DNA of 64,000 nt from Pelosinus propionicus DSM 13327 (GCF_900114615.1 NZ_FOTS01000013.1:1-64000), one strand, 5' to 3'; numbered from the stretch's first letter, positions 17,023 to 30,421 are shown. The notes: generated by a model from the sequence alone, not told the origin. Numbers and translations: made by a program.

Positions 17023-18647
17023 TGCGAACTAAATACCCTTCCTGGCCTAAAGAATTTGCTGATTTTTACAGGAAGGAGAACTGCTGGCGCGGAGAAACAT
17101 TTGGTACAATGCTGCGTGAACGTGCTAAGCGCCAAGGCGAGCGCATTGCTGTTACAAGTGGAGAATTAAGTCTCAGTTACGCAGCATTAGACAATGAGGC
17201 TGACCGTTTAGCTGCTGGATTTCACGTGTTAGGCATAAAGAAGGGCGATCGTGTGGTGCTTCATCTTCCTAATGTCATTGAGTTTTTTACAGTTATTTTT
17301 GCATTATTCAGGTTGGGAGCATTGCCTGTCTTTGCTCTCCCTTCACACCGAAGCAGTGAAATTAACTATTTTTGTGAGTTTACTGAAGCCGTTGCCTATA
17401 TTATCCCAGATACTTATGCTGATTTTGACTATCGTACACTTGCAAGGGAGGTTAAAAATAGAGTTTCGACTTTACAGCGTGTAATTGTAACAGGTGATTC
17501 TGAGGAGTTTATATCTTTGGCAGATCTGTGTGCAGATACCTTTGTAGAATTACCAGAAGTAAGTTCCGAGGATGTTGCCTTTCTTCAATTGTCTGGTGGA
17601 AGTACTGGATTATCCAAGTTAATTCCCCGAACACATGATGACTATATATACAGCTTGAGAGTCAGTGATGAGATTTGCCAGATGGATCAAAATAGTGTAT
17701 ATCTTGCAGTTCTTCCTGTTGCTCATAACTATCCCCTTAGTTCACCTGGTGCACTTGGTACGTTGTATGCAGGCGGTAGGGTTGTTCTTGCAGCTGGGGC
17801 TAGTCCCGATGAAGCATTTCCCCTTATTGAGCGAGAAAGAATTACGATTACTGCACTTGTACCGCCACTTGCTTTAGTATGGCTTGAAGCTGTATCCTCA
17901 CGCCATTATGACTTTTCTAGTCTTAAAGTACTGCAAGTTGGTGGAGCTAAATTCAGTGAGGAAGCGGCGCGAAGAGTAAAACCGGCATTTGGTTGTATAC
18001 TGCAGCAAGTGTTTGGCATGGCTGAAGGGTTAGTTAATTATACAAGATTAGATGATTCTGAAGAAACGATTGTAAGTACACAAGGAAGACCTATGTCAAA
18101 GTACGATGAAATTCGGGTAGTGGATGAAGACGATGTTGACGTGGAGCCAGGCAGTGTTGGCTTGCTATTAACAAGAGGACCTTATACTATTCGCGGGTAT
18201 TATAAAGCTGAAGAGCATAATACTAAGGCTTTTACTGCCGATGGCTTTTATCGTACGGGGGATTTAGTTAAAGTGGATGAGTCTGGTAATATCGTCGTGG
18301 AAGGCCGCGATAAAGATCAAATCAATCGTGGTGGTGAAAAAGTGGCAGCAGAAGAGGTTGAGAATCATCTTCTTGCTCATGAGGCTGTACTTGATGCAGC
18401 AATTGTTTCAATGCCTGATGAATTTCTTGGGGAAAGGTCATGTGCTTTTGTGATAACCCGCCACCAAACTCCAACTGTGAGTGAACTTAAAAGATTTTTG
18501 AAAGAACGTGGGATTGCTGCTTTTAAAATTCCTGACCGGATTGAATTTATACATTCATTTCCCTATACTCCATTAGGAAAAGTAAGTAAGAAAAAGTTGC
18601 GTCAGATGATTGCTGAGAAACTGATAGTCCGTGCTGCTGCAAATTAA
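17019..18647 (+). CDS. dhbE: 2,3-dihydroxybenzoate-AMP ligase
   Basis: 542 residues, stand-alone adenylating enzyme that activates DHB and loads it on the aryl carrier domain of DhbB. The ATP loop is [15 protein letters not shown], followed by [15 protein letters not shown] and the C-terminal [13 protein letters not shown]...[13 protein letters not shown] motif with the catalytic lysine near the end ([10 protein letters not shown]). It closely fits the EntE/DhbE pattern. It overlaps dhbC by four bases. Confidence 0.94.
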   Translation: MMRTKYPSWPKEFADFYRKENCWRGETFGTMLRERAKRQGERIAVTSGELSLSYAALDNEADRLAAGFHVLGIKKGDRVVLHLPNVIEFFTVIFALFRLGALPVFALPSHRSSEINYFCEFTEAVAYIIPDTYADFDYRTLAREVKNRVSTLQRVIVTGDSEEFISLADLCADTFVELPEVSSEDVAFLQLSGGSTGLSKLIPRTHDDYIYSLRVSDEICQMDQNSVYLAVLPVAHNYPLSSPGALGTLYAGGRVVLAAGASPDEAFPLIERERITITALVPPLALVWLEAVSSRHYDFSSLKVLQVGGAKFSEEAARRVKPAFGCILQQVFGMAEGLVNYTRLDDSEETIVSTQGRPMSKYDEIRVVDEDDVDVEPGSVGLLLTRGPYTIRGYYKAEEHNTKAFTADGFYRTGDLVKVDESGNIVVEGRDKDQINRGGEKVAAEEVENHLLAHEAVLDAAIVSMPDEFLGERSCAFVITRHQTPTVSELKRFLKERGIAAFKIPDRIEFIHSFPYTPLGKVSKKKLRQMIAEKLIVRAAAN

Positions 18648-18676
18648 TATAAGTATAAAAATAAAGGAGTGATTTG

Positions 18677-19582
18677 ATGGCTATTCCGGCTATCACACCA
18701 TATTCCATGCCTATGATATCAGATTTTCCTCAAAATAGAGTATCCTGGAAAGCAAATCCCAAACGTGCAGTGCTTCTTATTCATGATATGCAGCAGTATT
18801 TTCTGAATGCTTATACCTTGGGAGAATCACCAATAATGCAACTCATAGAAAATATACAATTATTAAAAGCCAAATGTACAGAACTTGGTATACCCGTTGT
18901 TTATACTGCACAGCCAGGTGATCAGAGGCCTGAAGATCGAGCACTTCTCCAAGATTTTTGGGGACCAGGACTTGCTGATGATCCTGTTCAAACGAAAGTT
19001 ATAGATGAGGTTGCGCCTAACGCAAGCGATATTGTGCTTACAAAGTGGCGATACAGTGCGTTCAAGAGAACCAAACTTATGGAAATCATGCAGGAACAAG
19101 GGCGTGATCAAATCATTATTTGCGGTGTTTATGCCCATATTGGTTGTCTCTTAACAGCGTGTGATGCCTTCATGCAAGACATGGAAACTTTCTTTGTGTG
19201 TGATGCGGTAGCCGATTTTTCTGCAGATTATCATAAGATGGCGATGACATATGCGGCTGATCGTTGTGCAGTGGCTATTTCAACAGCGCTGCTGCTTGAG
19301 CAATTGAAAAGCATTTACCTATCAACTAACAAAGCGGTAGCAAAAGCGAATTTACACAGTCTGACCCAGCCGCTTGTGCGCCAGCAAGTTGCTGAGCTTC
19401 TTGGCGAATCACCATCAGATATTGATGACAACGAGGACTTAATTGACAGAGGGCTAGATTCAATCAGAATGATGAGTCTTGCTGAGAGATGGCGCAGTAA
19501 TGGAGCAGATGTTACTTTTGTGAAGCTTGCAGCAGGACCGACGATTTCTGCTTGGTGGAATTTATTATCATCTGCCAAATAA
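18677..19582 (+). CDS. dhbB: isochorismatase with aryl carrier domain
   Basis: 301 residues. The N-terminal isochorismatase (about 1-205) hydrolyses isochorismate to 2,3-dihydro-DHB; the motif LLIHDMQQYFLNAY holds the catalytic Asp, and GVYAHIGCLLTACDAF the characteristic later segment. The C-terminal aryl carrier domain has the phosphopantetheine site GLDSIRMM, Ser262. ATG 18677 after AAAGGAGTG is preferred to the TTG one codon upstream. DHB loaded here is handed to DhbF. Confidence 0.94.
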   Translation: MAIPAITPYSMPMISDFPQNRVSWKANPKRAVLLIHDMQQYFLNAYTLGESPIMQLIENIQLLKAKCTELGIPVVYTAQPGDQRPEDRALLQDFWGPGLADDPVQTKVIDEVAPNASDIVLTKWRYSAFKRTKLMEIMQEQGRDQIIICGVYAHIGCLLTACDAFMQDMETFFVCDAVADFSADYHKMAMTYAADRCAVAISTALLLEQLKSIYLSTNKAVAKANLHSLTQPLVRQQVAELLGESPSDIDDNEDLIDRGLDSIRMMSLAERWRSNGADVTFVKLAAGPTISAWWNLLSSAK

Positions 19583-19628
19583 GAAACACTGTCTCATGAA
19601 CGCTAATTATGAAGGAGGTAATGAAAGA

Positions 19629-22600
19629 ATGCCAAATTGTCAGGAAACCCCTTGGACCTTGACCGGTGCGCAGTCCGGTATCTGGTTCGCTCAACAGCTT
19701 GAACCAGAAAATCCGATTTATAATGCTGGTGAATATATAGAAATCAATGGAAAAATCGATTTGGAATGCTTTGAACTAGCACTGAGGCAGGCTGTGAGGG
19801 AAACAGAATCCTTGCATGTTAAATTTGGCGTAAATGAACAGGGACCATGGCAAGTGATCCGCCCTGCTGCTGAATTTTCTTTACATGTCTTCGATGTCAG
19901 TGCAGAAGAAGATCCACAGCAAACAGCGCAAATGTGGATGCATGATGACCTTGCAAGGCCAATTGATCTCAGACGGGCTCCTCTTTACTGCCAAGCTTTA
20001 TTTAAAATTTCGGCCAATCGGTTTTTCTGGTATCAGCGTATTCATCACATTGTAATGGATGGATTTGGTTTTTCACTGATTTCGCAGCGAGTGGCTAGCC
20101 TTTACACTGCATTTATAAAGAAGATTGCTTATGATGAAGGTGCGTTTGCTCCCTTACGTTTGCTTCTGGAAGAAGACGTATCGTATCGTGCCTCAGAGGC
20201 TTTTTTGCGGGATCGTCAGTTTTGGCTGGAACGTTTTGTAGATGGACCGGAGGTTGTTGGCTTAGCAAATCGGGCACCTAGGACTTCTAAGAGCGTCTTT
20301 CGTCAGACTGCGAACTTATCACCGTCTTTCACGCAATCCTTACAGACCGCAGCGCACAAATTTAAAGGAAGCTGGCATGAAATGCTGATTGCGGCAGCAG
20401 CTGTTTATGTATATCGTTTGACTGGGTCACAGGATGTAATTCTGAGTTTGCCAATGATGGGACGGTTAGGATCTGTTTCGCTGAATATTCCTAGCATGGT
20501 AATGAATTTGCTGCCCCTTCGCTTGCTGGTACGATCAGATATGGATTTTTCAGAGCTGGTAAAACAAGTTTCAAAAGAAATGCGAAGTGCGGGGAAGCAT
20601 CAAAAATATCGACATGAGGAACTTCGCCGCGATCTTAAGCTGCTTGGAGAGAGCCAGAGATTATTTGGTCCGCAAATTAATATAATGCCCTTTGAATATG
20701 GGCTGGACTTTGCTGGTAGTAAAGGGATTATACATAAGTTAGCGACCGGTCCTGTTGATGATTTGTCCATTAATGTTTATAACAAGTCAGATGGAAATGG
20801 ATTAAGTATTGATTTGGAGGCTAACCCTGAAGTTTACAGCTCCAAAGATGTAGCACTTCACCAAAAACGCTTTCTAGGCTTTCTTGAAAATGTTGCAACT
20901 GCTAAGCAGGATCAACCTATAGGAAAAATGGAGATTCTCTTGCCTGAGGAAAGTGAACGGGTATTAGTTCATTGGAATCAAACGGCCCAAACATTACCGT
21001 CTGCTGACCTGCCAACACTCTTTGAGAGACAAGTTTCTGAAAATCCTGATTTAACTGCCTTAGTATGTGGTGACATCGCTCTTAGTTACAAGGAGTTAAA
21101 TCAAAGAGTAAATCGTCTTGCTCATCTACTAATTGAGCAAAAGCTGGGACCAGAGAAATTTGTAGCTTTAGCAATACCACGATCAGTAGAAATGGTGATT
21201 GCCATGCTGGCTGTTCTTAAGACGGGAGCTGCATATTTGCCCATCGATCCAGATTATCCAGCGGACAGGATTGAATTTATGTTAAGTGATGCCCAGCCAG
21301 TTTGCATCATTACAAGTACAGCAGTTGCAGCAAAAGTACCTGTTACTAGTACCCCGTTCAGGATTGTAATTGATACAGCAGAGATGATTGAGACACTTAA
21401 GAATTATCCTGATGCAAACATATCTAGCTCACAGGAGAAAGCGGTGATTATACAGCTTAATCCGGCTTATATGATCTATACTTCGGGCTCCACAGGCAAG
21501 CCAAAAGGTGTTGTCGTACTAGCGGAAAGTTTAATCAATTTTCTTCAATCAATGCAAAGCCAATTCTCGTTAACCCAGGAAGATCGACTTCTCGCCGTAA
21601 CTACGATCGCTTTTGATATTTCAGGTTTGGAAATATTCCTTCCTCTTATCAATGGAGCGAGTTGTATCATTGCTGAAAAGGAAACTGTTCAAGATCCATT
21701 AGCATTAACAAATATGATTCAAAAATCTAATATTACGATTATGCAAGCTACGCCAACGCTTTGGCATGTTCTAGTGACAAACTATCCAAATGCGTTACGC
21801 GGACTTAGAGTTCTGGTTGGTGGAGAGGCACTTCCAATTAGTCTTGCGGCTGCTTTGCACGGTTTAGGCTGCGAAGTAACTAATCTATATGGACCAACTG
21901 AAACGACGATTTGGTCAACTGCAGTTACTCTTGATCCTGCTCAGACAGGAGTACCTGCTATCGGAAAGCCAATTTGGAATACCCAGATGTATGTGTTAGA
22001 TTCTGGTTTGCAGCCAGTTCCTCCGGGAGTTGCAGGAGATTTATACATTGCTGGTACTGGACTGGCTCGTGGTTATTTAGGTCGTCCAGCTTTGACGTCT
22101 GAACGCTTTGTCGCGAATCCCTATGGCCCTAAGGGGAGTCGAATGTATCGAACTGGTGATCTTGTTCGTTGGAGTTCGGACGGTTCTTTGGATTACATTA
22201 GCCGCGCTGATCATCAAATTAAAATGCGTGGTTTTCGAATAGAACTTGGAGAAATTGAGGCTGTACTTGCCAAGCATTCTACCATTGATCAGGTTACGGT
22301 TATTGTTCGTGAAGATCAGCCAGGAGATAAGCGTTTGGTTGCCTATATCGTTCCTGCTTCAGACGATAATCCGGATGTAAGTGAGCTTCGCCAGTATGCG
22401 GGGAGTCGTCTGCCAGATTATATGGTGCCTTCTGCATTTGTGCTGATGAGCGAGTTGCCGCTGACGCCAAATGGCAAGATTAATCGTAAAGAACTGCCCG
22501 CACCTGATCTTTCTGCAATCGCTACGAGCCGCGGACCTAGGTCGCCACAAGAGGAAATATTGAGGGATTTGTTTGCTGAGGTTCTGGGGATTTCTCATAT

Positions 22601-25600
22601 TGGGATCGATGATAGCTTTTTTGATCTAGGCGGCCATTCTCTACTTGCATCCATTTTAATGATTCGCATACGTGACACTTTTGGTGTTGAACTAGGCATA
22701 GGTAAAATTTTTGAATCGCCAACGGTCGCAGGTCTTGTAGAGCAGCTGAGCAGTGGTAAGAGTGCACGTTTACCTATACACAAAGCTGTGAAAGGGTCAA
22801 AGATTCCCCTTTCATTCGCACAGCGCCGCCTATGGTTCCTGTACCGCCTGGAAGGTCCCAGTCCAACTTATAATATTCCAATGGTCGTACACCTGTCTGG
22901 AAAACTAGATCAAGATGCGTTGCAAGGAGCTCTTAATGATGTGGTTGAACGCCATGAAATCTTGCGTACTATCTTCCCGGAGACAATGGGCATCTCCCAT
23001 CAGTACGTTTTAGATGCTGCTGCGGCAAAAGTGGAGCTGCTTATTTCCAATAGCAGTAAAACCGAACTTCAAAATGAGCTTGCTGATGCTGTACGATATA
23101 GTTTTGATCTGGCAGCAGAGCCAGCTATTCGCGCACAACTTTATATACTTGGACCAAATGAACATGTTCTGCTTCTTTTATTGCATCATATTGCAGGAGA
23201 TGGATGGTCGCTAACACCACTTACACGGGATCTTAGTGCAGCCTATAATGCACGTCGCTCTGGTGCAGCTGTTAAGTGGTCGCCGTTACCGGTACAGTAT
23301 GCTGATTACGCCCTTTGGCAAGAAGAACTCTTGGGCAATGAAAATAATGAAGAGAGTTTGGCTTGCAAACAACTTGAATTCTGGAAGGAGGCACTTGCTA
23401 ATCTGCCGGATCAGTTAGAATATCCTACAGATTATAAACGTCCGGAGGAGGCTAGCTATCGTGGTGAAACGCTGGAATTTTATATCAATCCAGAACTGCA
23501 CCATCGCTTACTTGCCCTTGCCAAGGGGAGTGGTACCAGTTTATTTATGGTTTTGCAATCCGGCCTTGCTGCATTGCTTACCCGGCTTGGTGCTGGTACT
23601 GATATTCCTATTGGCAGTCCAATTGCCGGGCGCAGCGATGATGCATTAGGCAATCTTGTAGGATTGTTCGTTAATACCTTGGTGCTGCGTACAGACACAT
23701 CCGGTGATCCCAGCTTCCGTGAACTTTTGAATCGAGTCCGAAGGGTTAATTTAAATGCTTATGAAAACCAAGACTTACCTTTTGAGCGGCTGGTTGAGGC
23801 TCTTAATCCAGTTCGGTCAAGAGCAAGACATCCTCTGTTTCAGATCATGTTGGCATTACAGAATACGCCTGATCCGAATATGGAAATGTCTGATCTTCAA
23901 AGTACTTTTCAGCTCCATAGTGTAGGTGCTGCAAAGTTTGATCTTACGATGGAACTTCGAGAGTTACATACTAAAGAGGGGCATCCGGCTGGTCTGAATG
24001 GGTTTCTCGAATATAGTACAGACTTATTTAAACGTAATTCGGTTAAGCTTCTTATCGACCGTATGCTGAGGTTATTGGAAGCTGCCTCTTCTGATCCAGA
24101 TCAGCTGATTGGACGTTTAGAAATCCTATCCTCAGAAGAACGCCAAAAGATACTCATCGATTGGAATCAAACTTTAGAAGAAACACGATCAAATTGTTTA
24201 ACGACATTGTTTGAGGAACAAGTTACCCGAAGCTCTAAAGAAATTGCGGTCGTATTTGAGGATACCGCACTTACTTATGAAGAACTAAACATACGAGCCA
24301 ATCAGCTCGCCCATCTGCTGATTGCCAAGGGAGTTGGTCCAGAACAGTTTGTTGCGTTAGTCTTGCCGAGATCATTAGAAATGATCGTGGGTCTGCTTGC
24401 TGTACTCAAGGCAGGTGCAGCATATTTGCCTATAGAGCCAGAATATCCAAGTGATCGGATCGCATTTATGCTTGGTGATGCGCAGCCTACGTGCATTTTT
24501 ACAAATTCGAAAGCAACGTCAAAGCTGCCAGTGATAAGGAATGGAATGCAAGTTATTCTTGATGATGTTAGTACCTTAGAGGAATTAAAACAGTATTCAG
24601 ATGCTAATCCGGTTGATGCTGACCGTGTTCAACCATTATCACCTTTTCATTCAGCGTATATTATTTATACTTCTGGTTCAACGGGTGTGCCAAAAGGCGT
24701 AGTGATTCCCCATCAAAATGTCGTTAGACTTTTTAAAACGACTGAACACTGGTTCCATTTTCATCAAGATGATGTGTGGACAATGTTTCATTCTTACGCA
24801 TTTGATTTTTCTGTGTGGGAGATTTGGGGGGCACTGCTGCATGGAGGTCGCTTAGTTGTTGTACCTCTTTCCGTCAGTCGATCACCAGCAGAGTTTTTAC
24901 AACTGCTGGTAAGTGAAAAGGTAACGGTTCTTAATCAGACCCCATCAGCTTTCTATCAATTAATGCAGGCTGATCGAGAATGTCCGGATCTTGGGCAGGA
25001 GCTTTCCTTGCGCTTCGTGATTTTCGGTGGTGAAGCACTTGAGCTTAGCCGATTGGAAGAGTGGTATAACAGGCATCCAGAAAATGCTCCAACGCTTATC
25101 AACATGTACGGTATCACGGAAACAACTGTACATGTCAGCTACCTTGCGCTTAACAGGAGCATTGCTGCTAGGAAAGGAAACAGTCTTGTTGGTTGTGGTA
25201 TAACAGATCTTGATGTATACGTATTAGATGCTCACTTACAGCCAGTTCCGCCTGGAGTAGTCGGGGAACTATATGTTGCTGGAGCTGGACTTGCTCGTGG
25301 TTATTTAGGACGTCCTGGTTTGACGGCTCAGCGTTTTGTAGCGAATCCATTTAGTTCATCAGGTGCCCGAATGTATCGTGCGGGTGATTTAGCTCGCTTT
25401 CATGAGGATGGCTCCTTAGATTATATGGGGCGTGCGGATCATCAAATTAAGATTCGAGGGTTCCGTGTTGAACTAGGGGAAATTGAGGCTGTACTTGCAA
25501 AACATACTAATGTTGAACAAGTTGCGGTGATCGTTCGTGAAGACCAGCCAGGCGATAAGCGTTTAGTTGCTTATATCGTATCTGCTGCAAAAAGCAGTTT

Positions 25601-26813
25601 TGATTCAGTTCATTTACGACGGTATGTTGCCGAGGTTCTCCCTGAATACATGATTCCTTCTGCTTTTGTAGAAATTGCAGGTTTACCGTTGACATCGAAT
25701 GGAAAGCTTGATAGCAAAGCCTTACCGGTACCTGATTTTGGCGCAGCAGTAATAGGGCGTGGGCCTAGAACACCTCAAGAAGAGGTACTGCGTGATCTGT
25801 TTATGGAAGTTCTCGATTTGCCACGTGTTGGTATTGATGATGGCTTCTTTGATCTGGGAGGTCATTCTCTGCTTGCTGTGCATTTAATGAGTAAAATTCG
25901 TGAATCCCTCGGAGTTCAATTAAATATTGGGAATTTATTTGAGGCTCCTACCGTTGCAGGTCTTGCCGAAAGACTTGAAATGGGTACTAGCCAAAGTGCA
26001 TTAGATGTTCTGCTGCCTCTTAGACCCAATGGAGAGCAACCTCCACTCTTTTGTGTGCATCCGGCAGGAGGACTTAGCTGGTGCTATGCAGGACTGATGA
26101 CATCCCTAGGAACTGACTATCCAATCTATGGGTTACAAGCCCGGGGTATTTCTAAATCAGTGGAATACCCCCAGACACTGGATGAAATGGCAGCGGATTA
26201 TATCAATCAGATCCGTACCATTCAGCCGGTCGGTCCTTACCATTTACTCGGGTGGTCTCTCGGAGGAAACATCATACAGGCAATGGCAACTCAGTTGCAA
26301 AATCAAGGGGAAACAATTAATCTTGTTGCTATGCTCGACGCTTATCCAAGTCACTTTTTGCCGATTAAGGATGCTCCTGATGAAGAAGAATCCTTGATTG
26401 CCTTGCTTGCTTTGGGTGGCTATGATCCCGAAGGTCTAGGGGACAAACCATTAGATGTTGCCGGCACGATTGAAATACTGCGTCGAGATGGAAGCGCATT
26501 AGCAAGTTTAGAAGAGAAGACTATTTTGAATCTCAAAGAAACGTATGTGAATTCAGTTCGTATTTTGAGTCAATATCGACCTAGACCATTTAATGGCAAT
26601 ATCTTGTTTTTTAGATCGACCATAATACCCGAATGGTTTGATCCTATTTACCCAGAATCATGGAAGCCTTATATTGATGGACAAATTGAGCAATATGATA
26701 TTGAGTGCCGTCACAAGGATATGTGCCAGCCGGGACCCCTTGCTGCGATTGGGCAGATACTTGCAAGCAAATTGTGTGCAGCAGTAGCTAATGAAGGAGG
26801 AGATAAAGGATGA
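19629..26813 (+). CDS. dhbF: two-module NRPS, glycine then threonine, with thioesterase
   Basis: 2394 residues. Order: C1 (HHIVMDG near 140), A1 ([11 protein letters not shown] near 617), PCP1 (Ser1004 in DLGGHSLLA), C2 (HHIAGDG near 1186), A2 ([11 protein letters not shown] near 1680), PCP2 (Ser2080) and thioesterase (Ser2210 in GWSLGG). Pocket residues extracted by alignment to PheA are D-I-L-Q-V-G-L-I-W (A1), the bacillibactin glycine code with one L/V change, and D-F-W-N-I-G-M-V-H (A2), the threonine code. No epimerase domain. It should join DHB, Gly and Thr, and trimerise and cyclise through the thioesterase. The ORF extends upstream to 19527 inside dhbB; ATG 19629 with GAAGGAGGT is the real start. 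It overlaps the MbtH gene by four bases. Confidence 0.96.
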   Translation: MPNCQETPWTLTGAQSGIWFAQQLEPENPIYNAGEYIEINGKIDLECFELALRQAVRETESLHVKFGVNEQGPWQVIRPAAEFSLHVFDVSAEEDPQQTAQMWMHDDLARPIDLRRAPLYCQALFKISANRFFWYQRIHHIVMDGFGFSLISQRVASLYTAFIKKIAYDEGAFAPLRLLLEEDVSYRASEAFLRDRQFWLERFVDGPEVVGLANRAPRTSKSVFRQTANLSPSFTQSLQTAAHKFKGSWHEMLIAAAAVYVYRLTGSQDVILSLPMMGRLGSVSLNIPSMVMNLLPLRLLVRSDMDFSELVKQVSKEMRSAGKHQKYRHEELRRDLKLLGESQRLFGPQINIMPFEYGLDFAGSKGIIHKLATGPVDDLSINVYNKSDGNGLSIDLEANPEVYSSKDVALHQKRFLGFLENVATAKQDQPIGKMEILLPEESERVLVHWNQTAQTLPSADLPTLFERQVSENPDLTALVCGDIALSYKELNQRVNRLAHLLIEQKLGPEKFVALAIPRSVEMVIAMLAVLKTGAAYLPIDPDYPADRIEFMLSDAQPVCIITSTAVAAKVPVTSTPFRIVIDTAEMIETLKNYPDANISSSQEKAVIIQLNPAYMIYTSGSTGKPKGVVVLAESLINFLQSMQSQFSLTQEDRLLAVTTIAFDISGLEIFLPLINGASCIIAEKETVQDPLALTNMIQKSNITIMQATPTLWHVLVTNYPNALRGLRVLVGGEALPISLAAALHGLGCEVTNLYGPTETTIWSTAVTLDPAQTGVPAIGKPIWNTQMYVLDSGLQPVPPGVAGDLYIAGTGLARGYLGRPALTSERFVANPYGPKGSRMYRTGDLVRWSSDGSLDYISRADHQIKMRGFRIELGEIEAVLAKHSTIDQVTVIVREDQPGDKRLVAYIVPASDDNPDVSELRQYAGSRLPDYMVPSAFVLMSELPLTPNGKINRKELPAPDLSAIATSRGPRSPQEEILRDLFAEVLGISHIGIDDSFFDLGGHSLLASILMIRIRDTFGVELGIGKIFESPTVAGLVEQLSSGKSARLPIHKAVKGSKIPLSFAQRRLWFLYRLEGPSPTYNIPMVVHLSGKLDQDALQGALNDVVERHEILRTIFPETMGISHQYVLDAAAAKVELLISNSSKTELQNELADAVRYSFDLAAEPAIRAQLYILGPNEHVLLLLLHHIAGDGWSLTPLTRDLSAAYNARRSGAAVKWSPLPVQYADYALWQEELLGNENNEESLACKQLEFWKEALANLPDQLEYPTDYKRPEEASYRGETLEFYINPELHHRLLALAKGSGTSLFMVLQSGLAALLTRLGAGTDIPIGSPIAGRSDDALGNLVGLFVNTLVLRTDTSGDPSFRELLNRVRRVNLNAYENQDLPFERLVEALNPVRSRARHPLFQIMLALQNTPDPNMEMSDLQSTFQLHSVGAAKFDLTMELRELHTKEGHPAGLNGFLEYSTDLFKRNSVKLLIDRMLRLLEAASSDPDQLIGRLEILSSEERQKILIDWNQTLEETRSNCLTTLFEEQVTRSSKEIAVVFEDTALTYEELNIRANQLAHLLIAKGVGPEQFVALVLPRSLEMIVGLLAVLKAGAAYLPIEPEYPSDRIAFMLGDAQPTCIFTNSKATSKLPVIRNGMQVILDDVSTLEELKQYSDANPVDADRVQPLSPFHSAYIIYTSGSTGVPKGVVIPHQNVVRLFKTTEHWFHFHQDDVWTMFHSYAFDFSVWEIWGALLHGGRLVVVPLSVSRSPAEFLQLLVSEKVTVLNQTPSAFYQLMQADRECPDLGQELSLRFVIFGGEALELSRLEEWYNRHPENAPTLINMYGITETTVHVSYLALNRSIAARKGNSLVGCGITDLDVYVLDAHLQPVPPGVVGELYVAGAGLARGYLGRPGLTAQRFVANPFSSSGARMYRAGDLARFHEDGSLDYMGRADHQIKIRGFRVELGEIEAVLAKHTNVEQVAVIVREDQPGDKRLVAYIVSAAKSSFDSVHLRRYVAEVLPEYMIPSAFVEIAGLPLTSNGKLDSKALPVPDFGAAVIGRGPRTPQEEVLRDLFMEVLDLPRVGIDDGFFDLGGHSLLAVHLMSKIRESLGVQLNIGNLFEAPTVAGLAERLEMGTSQSALDVLLPLRPNGEQPPLFCVHPAGGLSWCYAGLMTSLGTDYPIYGLQARGISKSVEYPQTLDEMAADYINQIRTIQPVGPYHLLGWSLGGNIIQAMATQLQNQGETINLVAMLDAYPSHFLPIKDAPDEEESLIALLALGGYDPEGLGDKPLDVAGTIEILRRDGSALASLEEKTILNLKETYVNSVRILSQYRPRPFNGNILFFRSTIIPEWFDPIYPESWKPYIDGQIEQYDIECRHKDMCQPGPLAAIGQILASKLCAAVANEGGDKG

Positions 26814-27049
26814 TCAATCCGTTTGAGGATGAAAATGGTACTTACTATGTATTGAACAATCAAGAGGGTCAATATTCTCTGTGGCCTGTTTTTGTTGATG
26901 TGCCTGCTGGATGGAGTGTCATATATGGAGAAGAAAGTCGCATGGTATGCCTAGACTATATCAGTTCGCAATGGAGTGATATGCGCCCAAATAGTCTAAA
27001 GTCTGTCACAAGTCTTAGTAAGGAGAGTGACAATGAGGATACAGCTTAA
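26810..27049 (+). CDS. MbtH-like NRPS activator
   Basis: 79 residues. MbtH proteins bind adenylation domains and are often needed for their folding and activity. The signature is present: [29 protein letters not shown], then the conserved DYI...W.D.RP.S. ATGA overlap with dhbF suggests coupled translation, so DhbF is the likely partner. Confidence 0.95.
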   Translation: MINPFEDENGTYYVLNNQEGQYSLWPVFVDVPAGWSVIYGEESRMVCLDYISSQWSDMRPNSLKSVTSLSKESDNEDTA

Positions 27050-28463
27050 TCCCAAACTAGTGGTTCGTATTGTATATGTAACAGCTATGTTTATGGCTGC
27101 AATGGATGGGACGATTGTAAATGTAGCCCTGCCCGCTATTAGTCATGAATTTCAAATTCCTCCGACGGCTACCAGTGGAATTAATGTTGGATACTTAGTA
27201 AGTATCGCTGTGTTTCTTCCAATGGCAGGTTGGCTTGGGGATCGATTTGGAACCAAAAGAATTTTTTTAATTGCACTCAGTTTATTTACATTTGCATCAG
27301 TCTTATGTGGATTTGCTGATAATCTTCAGACGTTGAATTTATTTCGCGTACTCCAGGGGGCTGGAGGAGGATTGCTTACTCCAGTGGGAATGGCGATGTT
27401 GTTTAGAATGTTTTCTCCTGAAGAACGCCCCAAAGTATCTCGGTCTCTTGTTTTTCCCATTGCGATAGCACCTGCTCTTGGGCCAATCATTGGTGGAGTA
27501 TTTGTAGAACAGTTATCTTGGCGATGGGTGTTTTACATCAATCTTCCTTTGGGGATTGTAGCATTGCTGTTTGGGTTCCTGTTTCTTGTTGAACACAAAG
27601 AGCCTGGGGCGGGTCGTTTAGACCTGCCTGGCTTCTTACTATCAGCTCCGGGTTTTTCTATGTTGATGTATGCACTGATGCAAGGCTCTTCTCAAGGATG
27701 GAGTTCTCCAAGTATCCTAGGCACAGGAATTTGTGGTTTCATTATGGTTTGCATTTTAGTTTTCGTTGAACTGCGAGTAGAAAAGCCGATGCTCGATTTT
27801 CGTTTATTATCGGATCGATTGTTTCGCACGATGAGTATAATCTCACTATTTGCAGTTGCTGGTCTAGTGGGGATACTCTTTATTTTTCCCTTGATGTACC
27901 AAAATACAATCAATGCATCAGCTTTAGAAAGTGGGCTTATTATTTTTCCAGAAGCATTAGGGTTGATGCTTGCATCACGATTCATGCCTTGGTCATACAA
28001 AAAGTTAGGTGGGCGTCAAGTTATTTCCATTGGATTACTTTACACGACAATAGTGTTTGTGCTGTTAAGTATGGTTGGACCAGAAACAAATTTATGGTTC
28101 CTAAGATTTTTATTTTTTAACATCGGATTTTTCTTGGGTCACGCTGTGGTTGCTGTACAGTTTCTCACCTTCAATAATATCACTCCTGCCTCAATGGGGA
28201 GGGCAACGACATTGTTCAACGTTCAAAATCGAATTGCTTCAGCCCTGGGTGTAGTATTGTTAGCCAGCCTTCTTGGAGCATTCAGTACTGGTACAAATGG
28301 GATAGAACCGCCTCTTTTAGCAGCGTATCAGTTCACATTGCTTGCCTCTGCTGCTTTTTTATTGGTGGGCTTGTTTTTTGCCCTAGGAATTCGGAATGCG
28401 GATATTGCTGCTGTAGTCCCAAAGCAATCTTCTGCGCAAAACTCTGAGATGGGGCAATCGTAA
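27033..28463 (+). CDS. MFS exporter (DHA2 type), probable siderophore efflux
   Basis: About 476 residues, with some 14 hydrophobic helices as in EmrB/QacA-like (DHA2) drug:H+ antiporters. Near the N-terminus are [13 protein letters not shown] and the loop motif [13 protein letters not shown]; the motif-C-like segment is [14 protein letters not shown]. Position inside the siderophore operon suggests export of the finished catecholate to the outside. ATG 27033 after AAGGAGAG is preferred to GTG 27027. It overlaps the MbtH gene end by 17 bases. No ferric-siderophore uptake genes lie in the window. Confidence 0.88.
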   Translation: MRIQLNPKLVVRIVYVTAMFMAAMDGTIVNVALPAISHEFQIPPTATSGINVGYLVSIAVFLPMAGWLGDRFGTKRIFLIALSLFTFASVLCGFADNLQTLNLFRVLQGAGGGLLTPVGMAMLFRMFSPEERPKVSRSLVFPIAIAPALGPIIGGVFVEQLSWRWVFYINLPLGIVALLFGFLFLVEHKEPGAGRLDLPGFLLSAPGFSMLMYALMQGSSQGWSSPSILGTGICGFIMVCILVFVELRVEKPMLDFRLLSDRLFRTMSIISLFAVAGLVGILFIFPLMYQNTINASALESGLIIFPEALGLMLASRFMPWSYKKLGGRQVISIGLLYTTIVFVLLSMVGPETNLWFLRFLFFNIGFFLGHAVVAVQFLTFNNITPASMGRATTLFNVQNRIASALGVVLLASLLGAFSTGTNGIEPPLLAAYQFTLLASAAFLLVGLFFALGIRNADIAAVVPKQSSAQNSEMGQS

Positions 28464-28476
28464 AAGTAAGTGAGTA

Positions 28477-29259
28477 ATGCGTATAAATACGAACAATCCA
28501 TACGCATTGGAGGGAGGTTATCGTACATTGATCGAATTGTATCTTTGTGAATTACCAAAAGAGAGGAATCAAATTGTTTTAGAGAAACTGCTGCCCCATA
28601 TGTCGTATGAGAAGCAGGAGCGTATTAAAAAAATTGTTAAAATCAATGATGCATATCGGACATTGTTAGGAGAACTCTTGGTACGATTTGCTCTCTATAA
28701 AAGATATGGTTCTGTTCCAGAACAATTAGAATTTGATAAAAATTTTTATGGAAAACCATTTTTATGTCAATATCCTTTTTTTCATTACAACGTATCTCAT
28801 TCTGGAGATTGGGTAGCATGCGTTGTTCATAATAAAAGAATTGGAGTTGATATAGAAAAAATTCTACCTTTTGATTGGCAAATGGCAAAAGGATTTTTTA
28901 CTAGAGGAGAATATTGGGACTTGTTGAATACAAAAAAAGAAAGAAATACTTTTTTTTATGATATATGGACTTTAAAAGAGAGCTATGTGAAAGCACAAGG
29001 CAGAGGATTGTCTATTCCTTTAAATTCTTTTAGTGTAAGAAAGCATACCTCTGATAGGATAACATTGACGGACATGAAAACAGGTAAAGTAATTACAGAT
29101 TTTACTTGTAAACAGTATAAGCTTAATAATCAGTATAGGCTTTCAGTTTGTGTAAATCATGATAATAAGAATCACTTTGCAAAATTACCTTTTCTAGTTA
29201 CTTTCCATAAGATATGCAATGATTTAAAAATTTCTTTAGCGCAGATTAAGAGCCAATAA
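28477..29259 (+). CDS. Sfp-type 4'-phosphopantetheinyl transferase
   Basis: 260 residues. It transfers phosphopantetheine from CoA to the serines of the DhbB and DhbF carrier domains. Motifs are GKPFL, FHYNVSHSGDWV, IGVDIEKI (Mg2+ acids) and WTLKESYVKAQGRGL, the Sfp hallmarks. Length is within the usual 220-260. It starts 13 bases after the exporter. Its base composition is distinctly more A/T-rich than dhbA-dhbF, which suggests a different history. Confidence 0.92.
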   Translation: MRINTNNPYALEGGYRTLIELYLCELPKERNQIVLEKLLPHMSYEKQERIKKIVKINDAYRTLLGELLVRFALYKRYGSVPEQLEFDKNFYGKPFLCQYPFFHYNVSHSGDWVACVVHNKRIGVDIEKILPFDWQMAKGFFTRGEYWDLLNTKKERNTFFYDIWTLKESYVKAQGRGLSIPLNSFSVRKHTSDRITLTDMKTGKVITDFTCKQYKLNNQYRLSVCVNHDNKNHFAKLPFLVTFHKICNDLKISLAQIKSQ

Positions 29260-29290
29260 TTAAATCAAATGGTGAAAGGGTGAAACAATA

Positions 29291-30367
29291 ATGAGTAATA
29301 ACGAATTACGTCAATTGCAAAAAAGAGTCAATGATGTTAATTTGGAGCTGTTAAAGTTAATAAATGAAAGAGGTAAACTGATTCAAGATATAGAGCAAGC
29401 CAAGGGATCTCAAGGAATTCACCATAACGATCCGGCCAGGGTTAGAAAAATGCTGGATACCATTCATGAACATAATCATGGTCCCTTCGAAAAATCAACC
29501 ATTGAGCATATTTTTAAGGAAATTTTTAAAGCTGGATTAGAACTTAATAAAAATGATCATCGCAAGGCACTGCTCGTCTCACGTAAGTGCAAGGCAGAGA
29601 ACACTATCATAAACATTAGAGGAAAACAAATCGGTGATAATAAACAGCATTTTATATTTGGACCTTGCGCTGTAGAATCCTATGAGCAAGTAGCTGCAGT
29701 AGCAAGCGCAATGAAGGAAAAAGGCCTGAAACTTCTAAGAGGCGGAGCTTACAAACCGCGTACTTCTCCCTATGATTTCCAGGGGCTCGGAATTGAGGGG
29801 CTAAAAATTCTAAAACGTATTGCTGATGAGTATGATATGGCGGTAATTAGTGAAATCGTAAATGCTGCTGATCTCAATATGGCTGTAAACTACATTGATG
29901 TCATTCAAATTGGATCTAGGAATATGCAAAACTTTGAGCTGCTAAAAGCAGCTGGAGGAATACATAAGCCTATACTTTTAAAAAGAGGCTTAGCGGCTAC
30001 GATTGAAGAATTTATTAACGCGGCAGAGTATATCATGTCACAGGGAAATGACCAAATTATTCTTTGCGAACGAGGGATTAGGACCTATGAAACTGCAACT
30101 AGAAATACGTTAGACATATCAGCTGTTCCACTATTAAAGCAAGAAACTCACTTGCCGGTCTTTGTGGATGTAACTCATTCCACAGGACGCAAGGACTTAT
30201 TATTGCCTGCTGCCAAAGCTGCAATGGCAATTGGAGCAGATGGAGTCATGGCAGAAGTACATCCAGATCCTGCTGTAGCACTGTCTGACTCCGCACAACA
30301 AATGGATTTAAAACAGTTTGATCATTTCTTTAATGAATTGGTAAATTCAAACTTCGTTAGAATTTAA
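29291..30367 (+). CDS. chorismate mutase / DAHP synthase fusion
   Basis: 358 residues. N-terminal AroQ-type chorismate mutase helix bundle (about 1-90: [26 protein letters not shown]) is fused to a type I-beta DAHP synthase barrel ([51 protein letters not shown]). It condenses PEP and erythrose-4-phosphate at the entry to the shikimate pathway; in B. subtilis AroA(G) the mutase domain senses prephenate/chorismate. As last gene of the siderophore operon it would raise chorismate supply for DhbC. ATG preceded by AAAGGGTG. Confidence 0.93.
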   Translation: MSNNELRQLQKRVNDVNLELLKLINERGKLIQDIEQAKGSQGIHHNDPARVRKMLDTIHEHNHGPFEKSTIEHIFKEIFKAGLELNKNDHRKALLVSRKCKAENTIINIRGKQIGDNKQHFIFGPCAVESYEQVAAVASAMKEKGLKLLRGGAYKPRTSPYDFQGLGIEGLKILKRIADEYDMAVISEIVNAADLNMAVNYIDVIQIGSRNMQNFELLKAAGGIHKPILLKRGLAATIEEFINAAEYIMSQGNDQIILCERGIRTYETATRNTLDISAVPLLKQETHLPVFVDVTHSTGRKDLLLPAAKAAMAIGADGVMAEVHPDPAVALSDSAQQMDLKQFDHFFNELVNSNFVRI

Positions 30368-30421
30368 TAGACAGAATCACCGTTTGATCTTTGGGAATTA
30401 GTCCTGTTAGCATAATCTATA

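Noticed and set aside
19527-19628. Upstream extension of dhbF into dhbB
   Set aside because: The upstream start lacks a ribosome site, and MPNCQ at 19629 follows GAAGGAGGT and begins directly before the condensation domain.
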